Assembly (NCBI GenBank): GCA_964057225.1
Contig: OZ059894.1
Coordinates: forward strand, 4,216,001 to 4,280,000
Length of the DNA stretch: 64,000 nt
Source of the DNA: Auanema rhodensis
Taxonomy: Eukaryota; Nematoda; Chromadorea; Rhabditida; Rhabditidae
Direction of reading: 5' to 3'
Numbering within the stretch: position 1 is the stretch's first letter; each line of letters opens with the position of its first letter. Under the pieces are notes generated by a model. That model worked only from the letters and a program-made list of their open reading frames with translations. It did not search any database and was not told where the DNA came from. Positions 1 through 8,600 of this stretch are shown one piece after another. The position numbers and the translations under genes are program-made.

Positions 1-31
1 TTTTTGTCAAAATGTTTTTGGAAGCAATGTT

Positions 32-59
32 GAGTGTACATGGAAACTCAACATACACT
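32..59. other. Satellite dyad 1 (first monomer shown)
   Basis: Arms ATGTTGAGT and ACTCAACAT, 9 bp each and perfectly complementary, enclose a 10-base loop. The dyad recurs in essentially every monomer. The retrotransposon target site overlaps the 3' foot of this dyad in the monomer beginning at 3862. Confidence 0.85.
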
Positions 60-138
60 AATGCATCATTTTTCAAACGATCATAACTAATTTTTGTATC
101 AAGCGTTTCTTAATGTAGTATAGTGCATTCGATGCGGA

Positions 139-187
139 TTTTTAAGCTGCGTCGATCTGTGTTATCAGATTTGCGCTAGCTTAAAAA
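139..187. other. Satellite dyad 2 (first monomer shown)
   Basis: A 49-nt imperfect dyad. Outer arms are TTTTTAAGCT and AGCTTAAAAA, followed inward by GCG with CGC, a 3 by 3 internal loop, then ATCTG with CAGAT around a 6-base loop. One unpaired T lies on the right side. It is conserved in nearly all monomers; variants such as GTCAATCTG alter the internal loop rather than the stems. Confidence 0.8.
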
Positions 188-205
188 TGCACCGAGATAT
201 CAACT

Positions 206-227
206 GATATAAGTTCACACTTATATC
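206..227. other. Satellite dyad 3 (first monomer shown)
   Basis: Arms GATATAAGT and ACTTATATC, 9 bp each and perfect, enclose the tetraloop TCAC. With the other two dyads this gives three hairpin-capable segments per 351-bp unit. Confidence 0.85.
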
Positions 228-3200
228 CTCGATTTTCACCCTGAAGAATTAACTTTTTCGTTGAATAACATTGTCTATCGTCTTTGCCTTGAAAAATGGA
301 ATCTAAAAACATCTACTATTTGCTAAATTATTTTGAAATTTTTCGAAAAAATTTTTGTCAAAATGTTTTTGGAAGCAATGTTGAGTGTACATGGAAACTC
401 AACATACACTAATGCATCATTTTTCAAACGATCATAACTAATTTTTGTATCAAGCGTTTTTCAATGTAGTATAGTGCATTCGATGCGGATTTTTAAGCTG
501 CGTCGATCTGTGTTATCAGATTTGCGCTAGCTTAAAAATGCACCGAGATATCAACTGATATAAAATCACACTTATATCCTCGATTTTCACCCTGAAGAAA
601 TAATTTTTTCGTTGAATAACATTGTCCATCGTCTTTGCCTTGAAAAATGGAATCTAAAAACATCTACTTTTTGCTAAATTATTTTGAAATTTTTCGAAAC
701 AATTTTTGTCAAAATGTTTTTGGAAGCAATGTTGAGTGTACATGGAAACTCAACATACACTAATGCATCATTTTTCAAACGATCATAACTAATTTTTGTA
801 TCAAGTGTTTCTCAATGTAATATAGTGCATTCGATGCGGATTTTTAAGCTGCGTCGATCTGTGTTATCAGATTTGCGCTAGCTTAAAAATGCACCGAGAT
901 ATCAACTGATATAAGTTCACACTTATATCCTCGATTTTCACCCCGAAGAATTAATTTTTTCGTTGAATAACATTGTCCATCGTCTTTGCCTTGAAAAATG
1001 GAATCTAAAAACATCTACTTTTTGCTAAATTATTTTGAAATGTTTCGAAACAATTTTTGTCAAAATGTTTTTGGAAGCAATGTTGAGTGTACATGGAAAC
1101 TCAACATACACTAATGCATCATTTTTCAAACGATCATAACTAATTTTTGTATCAAGCGTTTCTTAATGTAGTATAGTGCATTCGATGCGGATTTTTAAGC
1201 TGCGTCGATCTGTGTTATCAGATTTGCGCTAGCTTAAAAATGCACCGAGATATCAACTGATATAAGTTCACACTTATATCCTCGATTTTCACCCCGAAGA
1301 ATTAATTTTTTCGTTGAATAACATTGTCCATCGTCTTTGCCTTGAAAAATGGAATCTAAAAACATCTACTTTTTGCTAAATTATTTTGAAATTTTTCGAA
1401 ACAATTTTTGTCAAAATGTTTTTGGAAGCAATGTTGAGTGTACATGGAAACTCAACATACACTAATGCATCATTTTTCAAACGATCATAACTAATTTTTG
1501 TATCAAGCGTTTCTTAATGTAGTATAGTGCATTCGATGCGGATTTTTAAGCTGCGTCGATCTGTGTTATCAGATTTGCGCTAGCTTAAAAATGCACCGAG
1601 ATATCAACTGATATAAGTTCACACTTATATCCTCGATTTTCACCCTGAAGAATTAACTTTTTCGTTGAATAACATTGTCTATCGTCTTTGCCTTGAAAAA
1701 TGGAATCTAAAAACATCTACTATTTGCTAAATTATTTTGAAATTTTTCGAAAAAATTTTTGTCAAAATGTTTTTGGAAGCAATGTTGAGTGTACATGGAA
1801 ACTCAACATACACTAATGCATCATTTTTCAAACGATCATAACTAATTTTTGTATCAAGCGTTTTTCAATGTAGTATAGTGCATTCGATGCGGATTTTTAA
1901 GCTGCGTCGATCTGTGTTATCAGATTTGCGCTAGCTTAAAAATGCACCGAGATATCAACTGATATAAGTTCACACTTATATCCTCGATTTTCACCCTGAA
2001 GAAATAATTTTTTCGTTGAATATTATTGTCCATCGTCTTTGCCTTAAAAAAAGGAATCTAAAAACATCTACTTTTTGCTAAATTATTTTGAAATTTTTCG
2101 AAAAAATTTTTGTCAAAATGTTTTTGGAAGCAATGTTGAGTGTACATGGAAACTCAACATACACTAATGCATCATTTTTCAAAAGATCATAACTAATTTT
2201 TGTATCAAGCGTTTCTCAATGTAGTATAGTGCGTTCGATGCAGATTTTTAAGCTGCGTCGATCTGTGTTATCAGATTTGCGCTAGCTTAAAAATGCACCG
2301 AGATATCAACTGATATAAGTTCACACTTATATCCTCGATTTTCACCCTGAAGAATTAATTTTTTCGTTGAATAACATTGTCCATCGTCTTTGCCTTGAAA
2401 AATGGAATCTAAAAACATCTACTTTTTGCTAAATTATTCTGAAATTTTTCGAAACAATTTTTGTCAAAATGTTTTTGGAAGCAATGTTGAGTGTACATGG
2501 AAACTCAACATACACTAATGCATCATTTTTCTAACGATCATAACTAATTTTTGTATTAAGCTTTACTCAATGTAGTATAGTGCATTCGATGCAGATTTTT
2601 AAGCTGCGTCGATCTGTGTTATCAGATTTGCGCTAGCTTAAAAATGCACCGAGATATCAACTGATATAAGTTCACACTTATATCCTCGATTTTCACCCTG
2701 AAGAATTAATTTTTTCGTTGAATAACATTGTCCATCGTCTTTGCCTTGAAAAATGGAATCTAAAAACATCTACTTTTTGCTAAATTATTTTGAAATTTTT
2801 CGAAACAATTTTTGTCAAAATGTTTTTGGAAGCAATGTTGAGTGTACATGGAAACTCAACATACACTAATGCATCATTTTTCAAACGATCATAACTAATT
2901 TTTGTATCAAGCGTTTCTTAATGTAGTATAGTGCATTCGATGCGGATTTTTAAGCTGCGTCGATCTGTGTTATCAGATTTGCGCTAGCTTAAAAATGCAC
3001 CGAGATATCAACTGATATAAGTTCACACTTATATCCTCGATTTTCACCCTGAAGAAATAATTTTTTCGTTGAATAACATTGTCCATCGTCTTTGCCTTGG
3101 AAAAAGGAATCTAAAAACATTTAATTTTTGCTGAATTATTTTGAAATTTTTCGAAAAAATTTTTGTCAAAATGTTTTTGGAAGCAATGTTGAGTGTACAT

Positions 3201-3911
3201 GGAAACTCAACATACACTAATGCATCATTTTTCTAACGATCATAACTAATTTTTGTATTAAGCTTTTCTCAATGTAGTATAGTGCATTCGATGCAGATTT
3301 TTAAGCTGCGTCGATCTGTGTTATCAGATTTGCGCTAGCTTAAAAATGCACCGAGATATCAACTGATATAAGTTCACACTTATATCCTCGATTTTCACCC
3401 TGAAGAATTAACTTTTTCGTTGAATAACATTGTCTATCGTCTTTGCCTTGAAAAATGGAATCTAAAAACATCTACTATTTGCTAAATTATTTTGAAATTT
3501 TTCGAAAAAATTTTTGTCAAAATGTTTTTGGAAGCAATGTTGAGTGTACATGGAAACTCAACATACACTAATGCATCATTTTTCAAACGATCATAACTAA
3601 TTTTTGTATCAAGCGTTTTTCAATGTAGTATAGTGCATTCGATGCGGATTTTTAAGCTGCGTCGATCTGTGTTATCAGATTTGCGCTAGCTTAAAAATGC
3701 ACCGAGATATCAACTGATATAAGTTCACACTTATATCCTCGATTTTCACCCTGAAGAAATAATTTTTTCGTTGAATATTATTGTCCATCGTCTTTGCCTT
3801 AAAAAAAGGAATCTAAAAACATCTACTTTTTGCTAAATTATTTTGAAATTTTTCGAAAAAATTTTTGTCAAAATGTTTTTGGAAGCAATGTTGAGTGTAC
3901 ATGGAAACTCA

Positions 3912-3916
3912 ACATA
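3912..3916. other. Target-site duplication, left copy
   Basis: ACATA lies directly before the 5' LTR and again directly after the 3' LTR. A 6-bp reading (AACATA) is also possible because the LTR end is ambiguous by one base. Removing the element plus one 5-bp copy restores an exact 351-bp monomer, which favours 5 bp. Confidence 0.85.
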
Positions 3917-3918
3917 TG

Positions 3919-3937
3919 TTTCGTATATTATACGAAA
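3919..3937. other. Perfect palindrome at LTR tip
   Basis: TTTCGTATA and TATACGAAA flank a single central T, directly inside the terminal TG. It repeats at 12395-12413. Possible roles are integrase end recognition or a protein site; neither is shown by the sequence. Confidence 0.75.
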
Positions 3938-4065
3938 TTTAATGAAAGTAACGGAGAAACTATTAAAAAAGTGAGAATTCATTAAATATTAAAATCATCC
4001 TGAAAAGAAATTATTCATTAATCATTTATTCTCATTTGGTTTGAGAAAACCGGTTGAATACGCGT

Positions 4066-4094
4066 CACGTCATAAGCGCGTGAAATTGACGTAA
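4066..4094 (+). promoter_or_regulatory. CRE/bZIP-like motif cluster in U3
   Basis: CACGTCATAA (4066-4075) and TGACGTAA (4087-4094) lie about 50 and 30 bases upstream of the predicted start. ACGTCA/TGACGT cores are typical of CREB/ATF-type bZIP sites. The same CACGTCATAA recurs upstream of the 3' accessory frame at 11733-11742. Factor identity is inferred. Confidence 0.45.
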
Positions 4095-4115
4095 CGAGGA
4101 CTAAAAAGTTATCTT

Positions 4116-4149
4116 TCAGTTCACATAGTTGGCTCATAGCGCGTAGTCG
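4116..4149 (+). promoter_or_regulatory. LTR core promoter: Inr plus DPE
   Basis: TCAGTT (4116-4121) matches the arthropod Inr TCAKTY exactly, with A+1 at 4118. AGTCG at 4145-4149 falls at +28 to +32 and matches the DPE consensus RGWYV, and the next base extends the match to the DSWYVY functional range. This spacing is the strict one required for Inr-DPE promoters. No TATA box lies at -30. The genomic RNA probably starts at 4118. Confidence 0.65.
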
Positions 4150-4241
4150 CATATTTAATAATATATATCGTGATTCATAAAATATTTCTTATAAATAAAT
4201 CATTTTCATTATATTTCGTTTTAATTTCGAGATATAAAAAG

Positions 4242-4264
4242 TGGTGCATCGGCCGGGAAACGAA
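4242..4264 (+). other. Primer-binding site with tRNA-Gly read-through
   Basis: TGGTGCATCGGCCGGGAA (4242-4259) is complementary to nucleotides 76 to 59 of a eukaryotic tRNA-Gly of the GCATCGG type. The next five bases, ACGAA, match complements of 58 to 54 except at 58, where A replaces the expected T. Position 58 is the usual m1A site that stops reverse transcriptase. The 12 bases shared with the second site (5506-5517) are probably the genomic primer-binding site; the rest looks copied from the tRNA itself. The tRNA sequence is recalled from general knowledge of fly and worm genes. Confidence 0.85.
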
Positions 4265-4757
4265 TCTTTTAATTTCGATTTTTTCGTTTTCGATCTTTTT
4301 ATATAAGGTTTTCCATACTGATTGTTGTTTTTCTGGTATTAGTTCGTCCCATCCTATTTTGGAATCCCAAATTTCTTTCAAAAATAACCTTAGTTTTAAT
4401 GTTAGAGGTTGTGTTATACCGAGAGGGTCGAATATTGAGTTTATATAGCTCAAAATTCCTCTTTTGGTTATAGACTTCTCTTCCCATTTGGGTATTTTTA
4501 TTAATAAAACATCTTTTTCACCGTTGTAATGCATTCCTAGTATTTTGAAGCTTGTTTCTTTAATCTGGTCTTTGATTGGGATCATGTCTTTTTGAATTAC
4601 ATCATTAGTATAAAATTCTCTAACGTTCATTCCTATTTTTGAAAATAAATTTTTTACTTCCTCATAAAATTTGAAAATTTGATCTTTATTTTCAATTTTC
4701 AGCATTATGTTGTCCACATAAATGTTTCTTAATATATTTTCTGAGATTTCACTTTTT
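4265..4757 (-). pseudogene. Inverted pol fragment A (RT/RNase H linker region)
   Basis: 493 bp that are the reverse complement of 8832-9324, with no difference noticed. On the minus strand it begins just before the RT YVDN motif and runs through the RT thumb/connection to the start of the RNase H domain. It gives an open antisense reading frame, 4717 down to about 4266, only because the source is open. It lacks a start of its own, has no promoter, and cannot make a complete enzyme. It joins fragment B through a shared TTTTT at 4753-4757. Confidence 0.93.
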
Positions 4758-5494
4758 CTGCATTTTAGTGATGAAAATTAGAACTTGGCGAATTATGTTA
4801 ATGAACTTTGAATACGATGAAAAAGTTTGTGCCAAGAAATCTAAATCTTGATTCTCAGCTGGATTCATTTCAGATTTTAACAACAAAGTCACTATTTTTA
4901 GTTGTGGTTCATCACAATACTTTTCTATAACTTCTTTCAATGTTTTTATGTGCAAATTTCGTTCTTTTTCTGCTTTATACCATTGAGGACCTTCGATCCA
5001 TTGCATATATGTTTCATCGGGTTTTTCTAAACCTCTCGTAGGTAAATCGGCAGGATTAAACTTTGTATTCACATAAAAAAATTCAATTTTTCGGTTTCCT
5101 TGTTCAATTTCGGTTATTAATTCTGTTATTTTGTTCAATCTGTTCCGTATATATATTTTTTTCGTTGGATTCTTATGTAACCAACATAGAACAACTTGTG
5201 AATCAGTGAAAATTTTAATATTTTTGATTTTTACGTTTATTTCTTTGATATTTTCTTTTAACATTTTCATTCCGAAAAGAACAGCAGTTAGTTCTTTCAT
5301 TGGTATGGTTCCTTCAACCATTGTCGATGATTTAGAGCATAAAAAATCTATTTTTTCAATTTTTCCATGAATATTTATACTCATCACATATGCGACGGCC
5401 GCTATGACATCTTTAGACGCGTCAGTGAATAATAAAAATTCATATTTTTGAGATGTATCGCTTGTTTCATCGATAATTGCTCTTTTAATTTCGA
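4753..5494 (-). pseudogene. Inverted pol fragment B (RNase H region)
   Basis: 742 bp that are the reverse complement of 9311-10052. The source encodes the RNase H domain and the spacer before integrase. Read on the minus strand, B comes first and A second, the opposite of their order in pol, so the piece is permuted as well as inverted. The two sources overlap by 14 bp (9311-9324). At 5483-5494 the fragment shares TTTTAATTTCGA with the LTR end, where the sequence switches to the LTR/leader. Confidence 0.93.
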
Positions 5495-5517
5495 GATATA
5501 AAAAGTGGTGCATCGGC
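5483..5517 (+). repeat. Duplicated LTR end plus second primer-binding site
   Basis: These 35 bp repeat 4219-4253: the last 16 bp of the LTR, TAAAAAG, and the first 12 bases of the primer-binding site (TGGTGCATCGGC, here 5506-5517). After that it differs: AAATCTAG follows here, whereas CGGGAA follows at the first site. This copy joins the normal leader and probably shows the parental junction, with only 12 bases of tRNA-Gly complementarity. Confidence 0.88.
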
Positions 5518-5625
5518 AAATCTAGAATCACAAACATAAAAGAAATATCAATTCCAAAAATAAGATCAATTCTTAAACAGAGAATAAACTTATAAAATTA
5601 ATTGGAAAAAAAATTATAAGCTGAA
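5518..5625 (+). other. Native 5' leader of gag-pol
   Basis: 108 A-rich bases between the second primer-binding site and the gag-pol ATG. In the parental element this would be the whole leader. Here an extra 1.26 kb with several upstream ATGs in antisense pol lies ahead of it, which should reduce scanning translation of gag-pol. No intron is evident. Confidence 0.7.
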
Positions 5626-8600
5626 ATGAGCAGTCAAGGAAACAAAAATGACAATAGTGCCTATAAATCAGCTATACAAAGAAAAATAAACTGTACATTA
5701 GCAAGAAGAGAAAAAATAAAAATTATTTTCGATTCAGATTTGAACGAAATGGAAGTTTATTTACCAGAAATAAAGGAATACTTAAATTATTTTGTTAGAT
5801 TCATGGAAAGTGTGATTTCTCTCAGAATTGAAGAAGATTTTCCAATTATAAAAGAAAAAGTTGAAAATTCAATCATAATTGAAAACTGGGAAATCATAAA
5901 AAATGAAATATACTTTATTGCGAAAAATATTAATAGTGATATACAAAGCGCTTCACGAGAAGAAATAAAATTATGCATCAGAAATTTCAAATTAAATGAA
6001 AAAGACTTCCTAGAAGCAATAAATCAAAAAGATTTAATCGAAATCGAAGAGGAACCCTCAGATAATGAAGAGGAAACTCAATTTTCTTCAGAAGAAGATT
6101 TAGAATCGGAATACGAAAAGTTATCACAAAGATTCACTCCTACCAACTTCAAAATTAACCAACTTAAAAGCAAACATGCAAAATGTGTGTACCAAACCCC
6201 AATCAAAAAAGGTACACCTAATTTAATAATATCCCCAAGAGCAAAACAAACAGTTCAATATAAAGAAAACGATTTACTATCAAAAATAAAACAATTGACA
6301 AACAATTTAAATGAATTAAAAACGAAATATAATGAAGAAATTGGAAAAACACATAAAAAATGTGTAATACACAAAAGAACAGAAAAGTACGAAAGTAATG
6401 AAGAATATAATACAGAATCAGATGAAGAAAATATATCTTATGGAAAAAACAAACACAAGATCATGAAAAATGAAGGATTCAAACCAAAAATGGAATTACA
6501 AAAATTTGATGGAGAAATCAAAAAATTTAAAGAATTTTACAACATGTTCAAAATGCTCATACATAATAATAAAAAAATAACGAAATTAGAAAAATTATAC
6601 TATCTCAAAACATCACTTACCGGCTTCCCATCACAACTGTTGGAACACATCAGCCTAGAGGCGAACAATTATGCAAAAGCTCTGAAATTGTTAAAAGATA
6701 CGTTTGATAGACCTTACGAAATTAAAAAAGATTTAAAAATGGAGCTTAGTAACGTAAGAAAATCATATAACAACCCAATACATGCAAGAGAAAATTTTTA
6801 TAAAATTAAGTCAATAATATCAGCATTAGAAGAGTACGAAAACGTTGATAATGATGAAATAATAGAAATAATAAAAAGCAAATTTGATATAGAGATCAAC
6901 ACAAAAATATCCGAAATAGAAATAACAGAAAAAAGGAGAATGAACATAGAAGACGTGCTAAAATGCATAGAAATCAAAATAGAAGCAGGAATTGCAGCAA
7001 CAAAAAACAGCAAAAGTGAAAAATATGAGCATAGATCAACAATTAATTTTTTAACAAATTCAAATAAAGAAAGAAAGCCGAAAACAATAAAAAATTATAA
7101 TAGAATGAACGAAAATAATTATAGCCCTACAAAACAAATTGAAAAAACATGCATATACTGTAGAATGGATAATCATGATACGAAATACTGTAGAAAATTG
7201 AAACCAATTAGCGAAAAGCGAAATATTATTATGCAAAACAAAGTATGCTGGATTTGTTTTAGCAAAAAACATTCATCATTCGAATGTAAAGAAAAACCAT
7301 GCGAAATATGCAATGGACGGCATCATCAAAGCATTTGCATAAAAAACCAATATGCTAATGAGCAAACTACACTCAAAAACAACAGAAACGCATATGCTAA
7401 TGAAGGTACCCCAAACCAAAATGAAAGAAAATATTATGCTAATGAAGAGAGGCCAGAAACTTCAACTAACAGGTGGCAATCAAGAACCATTAGGGCAAAA
7501 TTTTCGAATAATGAAAAATGTAATAGAAAAGGGATAATAAGAACTAATCTTTTATCAGAAAATATAAATAACACAGAAAAAAATAGAAATAACACATTTT
7601 TCATATCATTTTTCAAAACTTATCATAAAAATCTAGTAATATTATTCGATACTTGCTCTCATCAATCATTTATAAAAGAAAAAACAGCGAAACTGTTGAA
7701 TTTAAAAATTTTAAACGAAAAATCTTTAAGTATTTCAAGCATAAATAACAATATAAAAAACATATCATCTAGAGAAGTTATGTGGGATATTCCCGAAGTC
7801 AAAAAAGCAGTAAAACTAATGAGTATTGATCAAATTACAAAATATGTTAATATGCCCATATTAAATGAAGAGGATATTAAAGAAATCAAAGCATATAAAC
7901 TAAAAAGTAATACATTATTATTTGAAAAAGGTCTTGTAGAACCAGATATTTTAATAGGAATGGACAATTTCTTCGATTTTGTTCCAAAAACTTTCAAATC
8001 TATTAATATACGTAATGATTTGATTATAATACCAACTATAATACATCCTATTATTGCTCAAAGTGACTGTAATGATAGTAATTCAAAAGAATCCGTTCAA
8101 AACGAAGATATAAGCTGTTTTTTAAACGGAATTAGTTTAAATAATGATAATAAAAAAGCAACTAAAGAAGAAATACGTAAATATGAAGATAAAATGGCTT
8201 GGAAACATTTTTACGATAATGTACAATATGTAAATGATCGAATTAAAGTTAAATTTCCAATAAGACCGGATGTTCAATCAATTAACGATAATTATGGCAA
8301 AAGTATCGGATGTTTGAATGGCATACTGAACACAATGAAAGATAAAACCGATATTTTGATGAAATATAACGAAACAATGATGGAACAAATGAAAACTGGA
8401 ATTCTAGAAATTGCTCCAGAGCAAAATCATCCTTTTTTCACTTATTATATACCACATCATTATGTTTTAAAACTGTCGAGCCTGACTACAAAGCTCAGAA
8501 TTGTTTTAAATGCATCAAGTAAAAAGAAAAATGAAAAATCTCTCAATGACATACTGTATCAAGGTGAAGGCATCATACCAAGTCTTGCAGGCATGCTAAT

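Larger units (their letters stand above)
1..3916. repeat. 351-bp satellite array, left block
   Basis: Eleven complete head-to-tail monomers start at 1, 352, 703 and so on to 3511. A twelfth (from 3862) is cut after 55 bases by the retrotransposon. Every start is exactly 351 bp from the last. Monomers differ only by single-base changes. Useful diagnostic sites are the bases after CATCATTTTT, the run after TGTAT, GATGCGG versus GATGCAG, GAAGAATTAA versus GAAGAAATAA, and AACATTG versus TATTATTG. No coding region is supported. The array is AT-rich and looks like pericentromeric or centromeric heterochromatin, but location is inferred only from repeat type. Confidence 0.97.
3917..4234 (+). repeat. 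5' long terminal repeat
   Basis: 318 bp, apparently identical to 12393-12710. It begins TG and ends GATA, not the common CA. An Inr at 4116-4121 suggests U3 is about 3917-4117. AATAAA at 4194-4199 is a candidate polyadenylation signal, which would put the end of R near 4215-4225 and leave a very short U5. The U3/R/U5 limits are inferred. Confidence 0.93.

Noticed and set aside
247-275. CENP-B-box-like TTTCGTTGAATAACATT in each monomer
   Set aside because: The first half resembles the box, but the essential CGGG part is absent. No binding can be claimed.
201-360. Possible hammerhead ribozyme (CTGAT, CGAAAC and GTC are all present in the satellite)
   Set aside because: The CUGANGA core is not formed, the stem after CTGAT is not followed by GAAA, and the spacing is wrong on both strands.
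3919-3937. loxP-like arms TTCGTATA and TATACGAA at the LTR start
   Set aside because: Only 8-9 bp of arm, one-base spacer in place of 8, and no recombinase gene; the resemblance is chance.
4175-5537. Antisense frames that look like RT and RNase H genes
   Set aside because: They are inverted copies of pol with no start context or promoter, cut within domains, and are annotated as pseudogene fragments.
4749-5537. Antisense region as a chimeric-read or amplification artefact
   Set aside because: Foldback chimeras are possible, but the tRNA-derived bases, the duplicated primer-binding site and the resumption of the native leader are better explained by reverse transcription. Read-level confirmation remains desirable.
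7434-7616. Short frames on either strand inside gag-pol
   Set aside because: They overlap a long intact polyprotein and have no features of their own.
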